Positions 16,204 to 26,335 of a stretch of 42,450 bases of DNA are shown here, piece after piece; the first letter of the stretch is position 1; each line of letters starts with the position of its first letter. The notes under the pieces are model-generated. The model was not told the origin of the DNA. It was given only the letters and a program-made list of their open reading frames with translations, and searched no databases. Made by a program: the position numbers and the translations under genes. Source of the stretch: Candidatus Levybacteria bacterium CG2_30_37_29 (lineage in GTDB: Bacteria; Patescibacteriota; Microgenomatia; Levybacterales; GWA1-39-11); NCBI GenBank assembly GCA_001873215.1, contig MNYS01000010.1, positions 1 to 42,450 on the forward strand, written 5' to 3'.

Positions 16204-17142
16204 ATGAAGATTGAATATTCAATTGTTATTCCTGTTCTCAACGAAGAAGAAAGCATCGAAGAACTATTTGTAAAAATAAGAGAAGTATTCAAAAAAATCA
16301 AAACCGGTTATGAAGTCATTTTTGTCGATGACGGATCAACAGACTCCTCTCTTCAAATTTTAAAAAATCTTGAGAAATCAAATAAAGATGTAAAACTGTT
16401 TTCATTTAGAAGAAATATGGGAAAGCCTTATGCTCTAATGCAGGGATTTAAAAAAGCAAAAGGTGAATTTATCGTAACCCTTGATGCAGATTTGCAAGAC
16501 GATCCGTCAAATATTCCAACCATGAGGTCAAAGCTTGATGAAGACAATTTTGATCTTGTAACAGGTTGGAGAAAAAACAGAAAAGATACTTTTTTCAAAA
16601 AGATTACTTCAAAAATTTTTAACAAAGTTGTTTCATTGATGTTTGGTGTAAAAGTACATGATCTCAATAGCGGTTTGAGACTCTACAGAACGGACGCTGC
16701 GCAGCAATTAAAATTATATGGAGGAATGCATAGATTTATACCAATTATCATGTATAAAATGGGATATAAAGTTGGAGAACAAGCAACTATACATCACGAG
16801 AGGAAATACGGAGTTTCAAAATATAAATCTTCAAAAGTAATAAGCGAAATCCCGGATATATTTACGATATATTTTTTAACTAAATATACCAATCGCCCGC
16901 TTCATTTTTTTGGAAAAATAGGAAGTCTTGTATTATTTGCAGGTGTTTTAATTTTGTTATATCTTTCCATTCTTCATTTCATAGGGGAAAGTATTGGAAA
17001 TAGACCTCTTTTACTTTTAGGAATACTTCTTGTTATTGCAGGAATTCAAACTATATTTACGGGACTTCTTGCGGATTTGCTGGTTAATATGAACTCAAAA
17101 AAGGAAGACTCATTTCCCCTCAAATATGGTTTGGAAGAATAA
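16204..17142 (+). CDS. Family 2 glycosyltransferase with C-terminal TM helices (DPM/GtrB-like)
   Basis: YSIVIPVLNEEESIEEL, FVDDGSTDSS, VTLDADLQDDP, DLNSGLRLYR; two C-terminal TMs. TGTTATAAT at 16167-16175. Confidence 0.93.
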   Translation: MKIEYSIVIPVLNEEESIEELFVKIREVFKKIKTGYEVIFVDDGSTDSSLQILKNLEKSNKDVKLFSFRRNMGKPYALMQGFKKAKGEFIVTLDADLQDDPSNIPTMRSKLDEDNFDLVTGWRKNRKDTFFKKITSKIFNKVVSLMFGVKVHDLNSGLRLYRTDAAQQLKLYGGMHRFIPIIMYKMGYKVGEQATIHHERKYGVSKYKSSKVISEIPDIFTIYFLTKYTNRPLHFFGKIGSLVLFAGVLILLYLSILHFIGESIGNRPLLLLGILLVIAGIQTIFTGLLADLLVNMNSKKEDSFPLKYGLEE

Positions 17143-19474
17143 TATTGTTAAAAGAACCAAGAGTATATTAACAATTTTTCTTGGAATTCCGCTTACAATT
17201 ATTTCATTATCTTTTTTGTTTCTAGTTATTTTTTCGGGACGTAATGTATTTATTCAACAACTCACAAATCTAAAATTTCCCCCTTTTTTGCTAAGCATCG
17301 TTTTCTTTATGATTTTTTTCTTCCTAAGATCTATTGTTTGGAAACAAATTCTTGGAAAGTTAGGGTCCGAATTAAAACTTGAAGATGTTGTTTACTTCTC
17401 ATCATTAACAGAATTAAAAAGATATATTCCGGGTAGCATATTCTCTTATGTTGGAAGACTTTTCCACTTCGGTCAACTTGGTGTGAAAAAGAAAATAATT
17501 ATTAAGGGAACTGTTTTGGAAGCGTCTCTTCATATACTGTCGAGTTTTATTATCTCTATTTCGGGCATAATTTATCTTTACCAACTTTCACGCCAAAATA
17601 TTTTATTTCAATTTATGCCACAGGGGATTTATTCTGTTGGATTGTATATTTTTATCACAATATGTCTTTTTTTGTTATTTATTTTTTTAAAGAAAAATTT
17701 ACGTAACATATTTAAATTTACAGACGAGTTTTTTATAAGTATTCTTTCATGGATTTGCTATGCGATAGCAAGCGTTCTTATTGTTGTATCTATATCGGGA
17801 TTTAATCCATACACAATTGTATCGCTTGGATCGTTTTTTGTTTTAGCATGGTTAATTGGATATCTTTCGATTATTACACCGTCAGGCGTTGGGGTAAGGG
17901 AAGCAGTAATTGTCTTTGGTTTAAGTTATATCGTTCCCATTCAGACGGCGGTGGCAGTAGCATTGCTTGCTAGAATTGTTTTTGTATTTTCAGAATTTAT
18001 TTTTTTTGTGTTTTCCTCCCTATTTTATAAATGGAAAGGTTTTTTAAAAAAGAAATTATTATCGTATTCCACTCAAAGTATTTTACTTTTCATATCAATA
18101 TTTACATATATTAGCTATTTTTCTTATGTAACCTTTGAAAAACATCTTAATTTTTTTACAGGGCGATTTGATTTAGGGAATATGGATCAAACGGTTTGGA
18201 ATACAATTCATGGAAGGCTTTTTCAACTGACAAATCCAGACGGAATAAATTCTATTTCGCGTCTGGGAATTCACGCCGACTTTATTTTAGTTCTTCTTTC
18301 ACCAATTTATCTGCTTTGGCAAGATCCAAGAATGCTTTTGTTTGCACAAACCGTATTTATCGCACTTGGTGGATATTTTATATATAAAATTGGACAATTT
18401 GTTATGAAAAATAACTCGCTTGCTTTTATTTTTTCTCTTTCTTACCTTCTAAATCCTTTCGTACAAAAGCAAAATCTCTATGATTTTCATGCCGTAACAC
18501 TTGCAACGACATTTCTTGCCGCATCTTTTTACTACATTTTAATCAAGAAATGGAAAATGTTTTTACTTTTTATTACTCTAGCAGTTCTTACAAAAGAAAA
18601 CGTTTTTATTACCTCTTCTTTATTGGGAATATATTTATTTAGAACAAAAAGAAAGCTTGGGGTTATTGTTGCTCTCTTGTCAATAAGTGCATTTTATACG
18701 TTGGTTACATATTTTATTCCTAATGCTAGGGGAGGGCAACATTTTGCGCTTGAATATTTTCAAGAATTCGGAGATACACCTTTTATGATAATAAAAAATA
18801 TATTTTTTACACCCAACAAAACCATTGCTGCAATTTTTACCTACCCAAATTTTCAGTACATTTTTACATTATTTTTTCCGGCTGGATTTTTATCATTTAT
18901 ACAGCCACTTGCTTTGATTTTTTGTCTTCCTGATTTGACAATTAATCTTTTATCTAAAAATACAAATTTTAAATCAATAACGTTTCATTACGCAGCAACA
19001 ATAATTCCATTTATATATATCTCTTCAATATACGGTGTACAAAAACTTTTGAAAAGTAAATTATTTTCAGAAAAACTTATTTTATATTACATTATTTTCT
19101 CTTCAGTTTTGTCAGCATATTTTTTAGGTCCACTTCCTGGTGCTAAATCTCCAAGTCTTGAGATTTTTGCAAACAAAGTTAATGAAAGCCAGGAAATCAG
19201 AGATTATTTGAAAAAAATACCGCCAGTCCTCAGTATTTCCGCAACAAACAATTTGGGCGCACATATTTCACACAGAGAAAAAATATTCACTATTCCACAA
19301 GGAATCAGGGAAGCAGACATGATACTTTTTCTATTAAATGATAAATTTGCACAGCCATCTCTTGAGGCACAAGAAGAACTAGCTGAACAATTAAAAAATA
19401 ATAATAGCTATATTCAAGAATTTAAAATAGGGGATTTTATTGCGTTTAAAAGAAGCACTTTTCGTTTGCAGTAA
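17126..19474 (+). CDS. Fusion: UPF0104/lysylphosphatidylglycerol-synthase-type flippase domain + DUF2079 membrane domain
   Basis: N-terminal LKRYIPGSIFSYVGR...ITPSGVGVREAVIVFGLSY (LPG synthase TM family); C-terminal FDLGNMDQTVWNTIHGRLF...IHADFILVLLSPIYLLW...LYDFHAVTLATTFL...KENVF (DUF2079). Confidence 0.85.
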   Translation: MVWKNNIVKRTKSILTIFLGIPLTIISLSFLFLVIFSGRNVFIQQLTNLKFPPFLLSIVFFMIFFFLRSIVWKQILGKLGSELKLEDVVYFSSLTELKRYIPGSIFSYVGRLFHFGQLGVKKKIIIKGTVLEASLHILSSFIISISGIIYLYQLSRQNILFQFMPQGIYSVGLYIFITICLFLLFIFLKKNLRNIFKFTDEFFISILSWICYAIASVLIVVSISGFNPYTIVSLGSFFVLAWLIGYLSIITPSGVGVREAVIVFGLSYIVPIQTAVAVALLARIVFVFSEFIFFVFSSLFYKWKGFLKKKLLSYSTQSILLFISIFTYISYFSYVTFEKHLNFFTGRFDLGNMDQTVWNTIHGRLFQLTNPDGINSISRLGIHADFILVLLSPIYLLWQDPRMLLFAQTVFIALGGYFIYKIGQFVMKNNSLAFIFSLSYLLNPFVQKQNLYDFHAVTLATTFLAASFYYILIKKWKMFLLFITLAVLTKENVFITSSLLGIYLFRTKRKLGVIVALLSISAFYTLVTYFIPNARGGQHFALEYFQEFGDTPFMIIKNIFFTPNKTIAAIFTYPNFQYIFTLFFPAGFLSFIQPLALIFCLPDLTINLLSKNTNFKSITFHYAATIIPFIYISSIYGVQKLLKSKLFSEKLILYYIIFSSVLSAYFLGPLPGAKSPSLEIFANKVNESQEIRDYLKKIPPVLSISATNNLGAHISHREKIFTIPQGIREADMILFLLNDKFAQPSLEAQEELAEQLKNNNSYIQEFKIGDFIAFKRSTFRLQ

Positions 19475-19479
19475 ACAAA

Positions 19480-20823
19480 TTACCTTTCAAGTGTGTATGC
19501 ATAAGGAAAGTACAAAAACGAGGCAGGGACGTCATCTGTCAGATATTTTTGAAAATCCGCATAAATTATAAGCCGTTTTCCCTGATCATTCGTAGAGCGT
19601 CCATCTTCAAGTAATTTATCAATTCGCAAATTTTTATATTTAATAATATTGCTTATTTGATCAGAATGCCAAAGAGTATATTGATCAGGATCTTGAGAAA
19701 TTTTAAAAGGATATAAAAGGATTTGGAATTTCTTTGGTATTTCGGTCACAATTTTTACTTCAGTTTTTATTCCTAAGGCCTTCCAATTTATAGCGATATT
19801 ATCTGCCAAACTTTTATATTCTTCAGTTGTTGAAATTTCAAACTTCTTATCAAGATCTTTCATTCCTGATAAAAGTGTAGTTGCAATTTCTATATCAGAG
19901 ATTCCATAATTTGGCGGTTTTGAAAAAAAGATTGAGTCCGGAGGAATTGATGAATATGCACGTAAACCTTCTGAGAATTTTGGAGGAAGAGCATAATTAA
20001 GAGCTTGACGCAGTTTTTTATTCGACAACAATGAGTCTGCGTTATTATAAAAGAGTGATACTAACTCATCATAATTTATGTTTTTAGTAACTCTAGTATT
20101 TTTCCAACTCCCCATATCACTTCCTTTAATTGACAGATTGGTAACTCCTATTGCAGTATCAATTTCTCCAAGCGCAAAAGCCGTTTTTAGTGCATTCTGA
20201 GACGGATAAAAGTAGATTGTTTTTCTAGAACCGGAATTATTTATATTTTGAAGAATTATCAATTTTACAAATCCTCCGTTTATATCAATTCTTTTAACTT
20301 TGTATGTGCCAAGTCCTTGAAAATTTTTAATAAATAGTGGTTTTGAAACAGAAGATAAAAAAGGAGAATAAGAATTTTTCATCTCATATGAAATTGTATT
20401 ATCATTTATGACTTTTTTGACAACATTTTTAAAATCAAGACTTATATTTTTTGCAGTTAATTTTTCACCGTTGTGGAAAAATAGTCCTTTTTTAAGATGA
20501 AAAACGTAAAGTTTTCCGTCGTTTTTTATCTCCCAGCTTTCTGCAGCTCCCGGAACTATCTTTCCATTAGGCAAAACGGAAGTAAGTCCAAAGCTTAAAT
20601 CACCGGTTACATTTTCAGGAAGAGTTTGAGGTGTATGTATTCCAAAGTACCCTACCCTACGGACTGTTTTTTCAAAAAGAGGTGTAATAAAAAAATTAAA
20701 AAAATAGGCAAAAAGGAAAAAAACGACTGCTCCAATAAGAATTGAAGCAAAGATAATTTTTTTCCATTTCTTAAAATACGCCTTGAGCAGCCATAAATAG
20801 TAACGTTTTCTAACAAAGCTCAT
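19480..20823 (-). CDS. N-terminally membrane-anchored peptide-type ABC solute-binding protein (SBP_bac_5-like)
   Basis: LPNGKIVPGAAESWEIKNDGKLYVFHLKKGLFFHNGEKLTAKNISLDFKNV...KKLRQALNYALP; TM at N-terminus, no permease/ATPase genes nearby. Confidence 0.88.
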   Translation of the reverse strand: MSFVRKRYYLWLLKAYFKKWKKIIFASILIGAVVFFLFAYFFNFFITPLFEKTVRRVGYFGIHTPQTLPENVTGDLSFGLTSVLPNGKIVPGAAESWEIKNDGKLYVFHLKKGLFFHNGEKLTAKNISLDFKNVVKKVINDNTISYEMKNSYSPFLSSVSKPLFIKNFQGLGTYKVKRIDINGGFVKLIILQNINNSGSRKTIYFYPSQNALKTAFALGEIDTAIGVTNLSIKGSDMGSWKNTRVTKNINYDELVSLFYNNADSLLSNKKLRQALNYALPPKFSEGLRAYSSIPPDSIFFSKPPNYGISDIEIATTLLSGMKDLDKKFEISTTEEYKSLADNIAINWKALGIKTEVKIVTEIPKKFQILLYPFKISQDPDQYTLWHSDQISNIIKYKNLRIDKLLEDGRSTNDQGKRLIIYADFQKYLTDDVPASFLYFPYAYTLER

Positions 20824-20838
20824 AAATTTTGGAGTTAT

Positions 20839-21054
20839 TTATTTTGTTACCAGTGCAAGAATTGAGGTTGCAGCAAAAAAAACCGCAAGGACTATCGTTG
20901 CATAGAAAAGTACTTTTTCAAGTCCTTTTTTACTTCTATAACTTCCTGTACTTCCACCGAAAGCAATACCTGATGAGGTTCCTCTATTTTGGAGTATTAC
21001 AGCTACAATTAACAAAATTGCAATAATCATTTGAATAATAGTTAGTATTTTCAT
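20839..21054 (-). CDS. secG: Preprotein translocase subunit SecG
   Basis: 71 aa; two TMs; LLIVAVILQNRGTSSGIAFGGSTGSYRSKKGLEKVLFYATIVLAVFF. Confidence 0.88.
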   Translation of the reverse strand: MKILTIIQMIIAILLIVAVILQNRGTSSGIAFGGSTGSYRSKKGLEKVLFYATIVLAVFFAATSILALVTK

Positions 21055-21455
21055 AGGTCACCAAACAACCATTTCTGAAGTTTTATAAGTAAGTATATTG
21101 TAGCAGATATAGCCAGAAAAGACAAAAGCGGCGACAAGTTTATAGAATTAAAATTAACAGCATATAAATGTATTGAGGGAAATGTAAATTGTTTTATGAC
21201 AATAACTTTAAAAAATGATGAAGCGATAAGAAGTGCAATAATTGTCGGAACAAAAGCTACAAGACCAAATGAAAAGGTTTTTAATGGAAAAAGGATTGTT
21301 GAAAAAATAGGATTGAGAATTTTATGTATGATTAAAACAATTATTGCCGCAGTAAAAAAATTTTCAGGATATTTTACAACAAGCCCCGATAAAAAAAGAG
21401 ATGTAAAGTATATAGAAAGACCCGTGATTGTAAAGTCTTTTAAAAGTCCTCTCAT
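21051..21455 (-). CDS. Four-TM membrane protein, phage-holin-family/DUF-like
   Basis: 134 aa, KDFTITGLSIYFTSLFLSGLVV...LIIHKILNPIFSTILFPLKTFSFGL. Confidence 0.65.
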   Translation of the reverse strand: MRGLLKDFTITGLSIYFTSLFLSGLVVKYPENFFTAAIIVLIIHKILNPIFSTILFPLKTFSFGLVAFVPTIIALLIASSFFKVIVIKQFTFPSIHLYAVNFNSINLSPLLSFLAISATIYLLIKLQKWLFGDL

Positions 21456-21486
21456 TTATTAAATGATATCAAATATCTTCTATATT

Positions 21487-22794
21487 TCATAGTTTATGTA
21501 ATTCTTCATTTAAAAATTTTTTTTGTCTTAACAATCTATGATAAGTAATGGCAAATCTATGTGCTTCATCTCTAATCCTTTTAAGCAGATTGAGACCGGG
21601 ATTAGCAAATGGAACACGGACTTGAGCGTATGATACCGAATAGTCATTTTTTACAGCCGGAACTATAATTATTTCTTCTTTTTTCGCAAGTCCTATTACC
21701 GGTATTTTTGTATCATGCAAAAAAAGCACTTTTAATGCTGCTCCGACTTGTCCTTTCCCACCGTCTACGACTATTAAATTTGGCGTTTGCCATTCTTTAT
21801 GTTTTAGTCTTCTTAGAAGAACTTCCTGTATCATAAAAAAATCGTCAGGAGTGCTTTTAAGTTTAATTTTAAACCTACGGTAGTCTTTTTTTGATGCATG
21901 CCCTTTTATAAAAACAACAAGAGAAGCTGTTGCATTCTTTCCCTGAATATTTGAGATATCATAGCACTCAATTCTTTCAAGACTCGTTAATTTAATATTA
22001 TTTGTTTGAAAAATCTGTTTAAGGTCATATAGTTCATTTTTAATTCTCTCATAGTAAAGATCCGGTCGTTCTTCATATCTAAATGCTTGGTAATTATCGC
22101 TTGTAATAAGATTAACTTGTTCAATTTGTTTTTGTACCATTGACGCTTTTTCAAATTTCTCGTCTTTTATATATTTTTTTTGTTCCCTCAAAAGTAAATT
22201 TAACACTTTTTCTTTGTCTCCTTTTAGAAAAGCTTTCATTTTTTTTAAATTACTTTTATATTCAAAAAGATTTTGAGGAAAAAAAGGTATGCATGGACAC
22301 ATTCCAATATGATTAAATAGACACCTTTTTTTAGGATGGTTTTTAATGCTTTGATAAGGAAAGATTTTTCTGATAGTCCTAAGAACTGTCTTAACGTCTA
22401 ATACGTTAGGATAAGGACCATAATATTCTCCTGTTTGACTATTTTTTTTTCGACTGATTGCAACATATGGGATTTTAGTCTTTGAGATGCAAATATACGG
22501 GTATGATTTATCGTCTGAAAGCTTTATGTTATAAAAAGGCTTGTACTTTTTTATAAGGCTTGCCTCAAGCAAAAATGCTTCAATTTCAGAACTAACAGGT
22601 ATATGCTCAACTTTATGGACTTCCTCTCTAAGAAGAAGTGTTTTTGCATCAAGATTTGATGGTTTTGCAAAGTATGAAAAAACTCTTTTTTTAATATCTT
22701 TTGCTTTGCCAACATAAAGAATTTTGGCATTTTTGTCTTTAAATATATATACTCCTGCAGTTGTTGGAAGCGATTTTAGTTTTTCTTTGTTCAC
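21487..22794 (-). CDS. uvrC: Excinuclease ABC subunit C, short form without C-terminal HhH region
   Basis: TTAGVYIFKDKNAKILYVGKAKDIKKRV GIY-YIG; YYGPYPN; ECYDISNIQG; LIVVDGGKGQ; RDEAHRFAITYHR, then stop 12 residues later. Confidence 0.93.
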   Translation of the reverse strand: MNKEKLKSLPTTAGVYIFKDKNAKILYVGKAKDIKKRVFSYFAKPSNLDAKTLLLREEVHKVEHIPVSSEIEAFLLEASLIKKYKPFYNIKLSDDKSYPYICISKTKIPYVAISRKKNSQTGEYYGPYPNVLDVKTVLRTIRKIFPYQSIKNHPKKRCLFNHIGMCPCIPFFPQNLFEYKSNLKKMKAFLKGDKEKVLNLLLREQKKYIKDEKFEKASMVQKQIEQVNLITSDNYQAFRYEERPDLYYERIKNELYDLKQIFQTNNIKLTSLERIECYDISNIQGKNATASLVVFIKGHASKKDYRRFKIKLKSTPDDFFMIQEVLLRRLKHKEWQTPNLIVVDGGKGQVGAALKVLFLHDTKIPVIGLAKKEEIIIVPAVKNDYSVSYAQVRVPFANPGLNLLKRIRDEAHRFAITYHRLLRQKKFLNEELHKL

Positions 22795-22798
22795 AATT

Positions 22799-25681
22799 TT
22801 AGTCTAATTCTTTTTTCAAATACATACCTGTAAAAGATGAGGGTGTTGCGATAATTTGCGCCGGTGTTCCTTGTGTAACAATTTCTCCTCCGCTGTCTCC
22901 GCCTTCAGGTCCCAGATCAATTACGTAATCGGAATTTTTAATAACATCCATATTGTGCTCTATGACTATGACAGTATTTCCTTTTTCAACAAGTTTTCTT
23001 AAGACATAAATTAGTTTTTCAAGGTCTGCAAAATGAAGTCCTGTTGTCGGCTCATCTAGAAGATATAGGCTTCCTCCTCCGCCTTTTTTTGAGAGCTCAG
23101 ATGCTAATTTAATTCTTTGTGCTTCTCCTCCTGATAGAGTTGTTGCCGATTGACCAAGCTTGATATAAGATAACCCGACTTCTTTCAGAGTTGAAAGTTT
23201 TGTTGAAAGTCGATCGTGGAATGAAAAAAAGGACAAAGCTTCATCAACGCTCATGTCCAACACTTCTGAAATATTTTTTCCTTCAAACAAAATTTCAAGC
23301 GTGTCGCTTGTATACCTTCTGCCGTTGCAAGACTCGCATTGAATATAAACATCAGGCAGGAATTGCATTTCAATTTTCAATTGTCCTTCTCCTTCGCAAG
23401 TTTCACATCTTCCTCCTTTAACATTGAAAGAAAAACGTCCAGGACCGTATCCGCGAAGCCTTGCTTCTTTTGTGTTAGCAAAAGTGTCCCGTATAAAAGT
23501 GAATGCCCCCGTGTATGTAGCAGGATTGCTTCTTGGCGTTCTTCCAATCGGTGATTGATCAATCATAAATACTCGTTTTAACAACTCGTCTCCTGTTAAA
23601 TAAGAAAATTTTCCGGGTCGCTCTTTATGATAAGGATTTTTTTTGACTGCTAAAGCATGATATAAAACATCATTGATAAGAGTAGATTTCCCGCTACCTG
23701 AAACTCCGGTTATGCTAATTAAGTTTTCTAAAGGAAAGTTAACAGTAAGGTTTTTAAGATTATGCTCGTTAACTCCTCCAATTGTGAGCATTTTGTTTTC
23801 TGAATATATCTGTTTACCTTGCCTCTTAATTGAGATTTTTTTTCGTCCGGATAAATATTCACCTGTCAAAGATTTTGTGTTATTTTTAATTTCGTTAGGT
23901 GTTCCCTGCGCGATAATTTTACCCCCTTCAAGACCTGCTCCCGGCCCTATATCAAAAATGTAGTCTGAAGCCTCCATTGTTTCTCTATCATGCTCTACGA
24001 CTATAACACTGTTTCCCAGATCCTTGAGTTTTTTTAGAGTATTTATAAGTTTTGTATTATCTCGAGGATGAAGGCCTATTGATGGTTCGTCCAAAACATA
24101 CAAAACTCCTGAAAGACCGCTGCCGATTTGACTTGCAAGCCTTATTCTCTGCGCTTCCCCTCCTGCAAGGCTTTGCGCGCTTCGAGACAGTGTCAGGTAA
24201 GATAATCCTACATCAAGTAAAAATTTTAGCCTGGTAATTATTTCTTTTAATATAATTCGTGCAATTTGAACTTCTCGTGTAGTCAATTTTTTTTCAAGGA
24301 TCAATACAAAACCATATGCGTCCTCAATGCTCATATCGGTTGTTTGTACTATAGATTTATTGTCAATAGTAACGCCAACTGCCTCTGTTTTAAGACGCGC
24401 TCCAAGACACACATCACAAACTTTAGGGGTCATAAATTTTTCAATTTCTTTTTTAATAAGTTCTGATTCGGTATCATGATACTTCGTTTGTAAATAGTTA
24501 ACGACTCCTAAAAACTTCTCGTGAATTTTAGTTCTTTCACCAAATCTATTTGTACCCGAAACAGTGTAAATTTTATCTCCGGTTCCGTGCATTATAAAAT
24601 TTTTATCTTCATCGCTAAACTCTTTAAGATGTTTTGTTTGCGAAATATTATTATCTTCAAGCGCTTTTCTAAACACCCTTGCAAACCATGTATCTTGAGA
24701 TGAAACATTTGAAAATGCCAAAATTCCGCCTTCTGCTATTGATAATTCCTTTGCCAATACTAAATCTTCGTCAATTGAAAATAGCTCACCAAGACCATTA
24801 CACTGCGGGCAAGCTCCATATGGAGAATTAAAAGAAAAAAGTCGCGGTTCTACTTCAGGAATAGGCGTACCGTCAAAGCTACACGCAAACTTTTGAGAGT
24901 AAAACATATCCTCTGTCTTTTCAGGTTTTTCCGGAATTGAAAATCCTTTATCCAGTATTTTTGAAATAATTACTTCACCATTACCCAAATTTAATGCTTG
25001 CTCAACAGAATCAAGAAGCCTTTGTTTATCAAAGTCTTTTTCTACGGTAATTCTGTCTACAACAACGTCTATGTTGTGTTTGTTTGTTTTTATCAAAACG
25101 TAATCTTCGGAAAGAAGAAAAACTTTTCCGTCAATCCTTACTCTTTGATATCCTCTTTTTTTAAGGTCGCGGAAAAGCTCTTGATATTCACCCTTTCTTC
25201 CTTTAATAATAGGGGCAAGAATAAGAATTCTGGTCTTCCCTGCTCCCAAATTTTTTAAAATTATATCTTCAACAATTTTTTCTTTTGTAGTATGGGTTAT
25301 CTCAAGTCCGCACTTTGGACAGTGAGGGTGTCCAATTCGGGCAAATAAGAGACGCATATAGTCATAGATTTCAGTAACCGTTCCGACTGTTGAACGGGGA
25401 TTGTGAGATGCGCTTTTCTGGTCTATTGAAATACTTGGTGAAAGACCTTCTATAAAATCAACGTCGGGCTTTTTCATAATCCCCAAAAATTGACGTGCAT
25501 ACGAAGATAGACTTTCAACATATCTTCGTTGACCTTCAGCATAAATAGTGTCAAAAGCAAGTGAGCTTTTTCCGCTACCTGAAAGACCGGTAAATACAAC
25601 AAGCTTGTATTTTGGAATTTCCAAGTCTATGTTTTTGAGGTTATGTTCCCGCGCCCCTTTAATAATTATTTTATCAAGCAT
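22799..25681 (-). CDS. uvrA: Excinuclease ABC subunit A
   Basis: Two Walker A ([27 protein letters not shown]), [12 protein letters not shown] / [12 protein letters not shown] signatures, CPKC/CETC zinc modules. Confidence 0.98.
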   Translation of the reverse strand: MLDKIIIKGAREHNLKNIDLEIPKYKLVVFTGLSGSGKSSLAFDTIYAEGQRRYVESLSSYARQFLGIMKKPDVDFIEGLSPSISIDQKSASHNPRSTVGTVTEIYDYMRLLFARIGHPHCPKCGLEITHTTKEKIVEDIILKNLGAGKTRILILAPIIKGRKGEYQELFRDLKKRGYQRVRIDGKVFLLSEDYVLIKTNKHNIDVVVDRITVEKDFDKQRLLDSVEQALNLGNGEVIISKILDKGFSIPEKPEKTEDMFYSQKFACSFDGTPIPEVEPRLFSFNSPYGACPQCNGLGELFSIDEDLVLAKELSIAEGGILAFSNVSSQDTWFARVFRKALEDNNISQTKHLKEFSDEDKNFIMHGTGDKIYTVSGTNRFGERTKIHEKFLGVVNYLQTKYHDTESELIKKEIEKFMTPKVCDVCLGARLKTEAVGVTIDNKSIVQTTDMSIEDAYGFVLILEKKLTTREVQIARIILKEIITRLKFLLDVGLSYLTLSRSAQSLAGGEAQRIRLASQIGSGLSGVLYVLDEPSIGLHPRDNTKLINTLKKLKDLGNSVIVVEHDRETMEASDYIFDIGPGAGLEGGKIIAQGTPNEIKNNTKSLTGEYLSGRKKISIKRQGKQIYSENKMLTIGGVNEHNLKNLTVNFPLENLISITGVSGSGKSTLINDVLYHALAVKKNPYHKERPGKFSYLTGDELLKRVFMIDQSPIGRTPRSNPATYTGAFTFIRDTFANTKEARLRGYGPGRFSFNVKGGRCETCEGEGQLKIEMQFLPDVYIQCESCNGRRYTSDTLEILFEGKNISEVLDMSVDEALSFFSFHDRLSTKLSTLKEVGLSYIKLGQSATTLSGGEAQRIKLASELSKKGGGGSLYLLDEPTTGLHFADLEKLIYVLRKLVEKGNTVIVIEHNMDVIKNSDYVIDLGPEGGDSGGEIVTQGTPAQIIATPSSFTGMYLKKELD

Positions 25682-25698
25682 AGAAAGTTATCTATTTA

Positions 25699-25743
25699 GC
25701 TTCGTTTACGAAGCGCAATGTACTACTTTTAAAGTAGTACATT
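25699..25743. promoter_or_regulatory. Paired hairpins/palindromes in the divergent uvrA / DUF84 promoter region
   Basis: GCTTCGtttaCGAAGC (25699-25714) and perfect 27-nt palindrome AATGTACTACTTT-T-AAAGTAGTACATT (25717-25743), adjoining a minus-strand TATAAT. Confidence 0.6.
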
Positions 25744-25785
25744 ATAGACTATCTTCGGTGAATAATTCAAGCATAGAGACCTGTG

Positions 25786-25794
25786 TGCTATAAT
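25786..25794 (+). promoter_or_regulatory. Extended -10 TGCTATAAT, 7 nt before GTG 25802
   Basis: Read directly. Confidence 0.55.
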
Positions 25795-25801
25795 ATTTTT
25801 T

Positions 25802-26335
25802 GTGAAAAAAGTTGCAGTCGGATCGAGAAATCCGGTAAAAATTCAAGCCGTAAAAACGGCGTTTGAAAAAGTATGGCCAGATGAAAAATGGGAAGTTGTT
25901 GGAATTGAAGTATCCTCAAGTGTATCAAATCAACCAATGAGCGATAAAGAAAGTATAAAAGGCGCACGTAATAGAGCAAAAAGAGCTCTCAAAAAAATTA
26001 AAGCTGATTTTGGAGTAGGAATTGAGGGAGGTTTGCATAAAATCGGCAAAAATTGGTTTGATTGCGGATGGCTGATTGTTATTGATAGCAGTAAAAAAGA
26101 AGGAATCGGCTCAACAATTAGAGCGCACACGCCAGCCAAAATGATGAAACATATTTTTGACGGAAAAGAGCTGGGAGAAGCGTGTGATATTATTTTTAAC
26201 AGAAAGAATGTTAAGCAAGCAGAAGGTCAATTCGGGCTGTTAACAAACAAACACATAACCAGAACTTCAGGATATATTGATGGAGTAACAATAGCCCTTG
26301 CCCGATTTATCCACCCCGAATTGTACGAGGATTAA
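25802..26335 (+). CDS. DUF84/YjjX-type inosine/xanthosine triphosphatase
   Basis: VAVGSRNPVKIQAVKTAFEKVWP...GIEVSSSVSNQPMSDKESIKGARNRAKRAL...GVGIEGG. Confidence 0.92.
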   Translation: MKKVAVGSRNPVKIQAVKTAFEKVWPDEKWEVVGIEVSSSVSNQPMSDKESIKGARNRAKRALKKIKADFGVGIEGGLHKIGKNWFDCGWLIVIDSSKKEGIGSTIRAHTPAKMMKHIFDGKELGEACDIIFNRKNVKQAEGQFGLLTNKHITRTSGYIDGVTIALARFIHPELYED

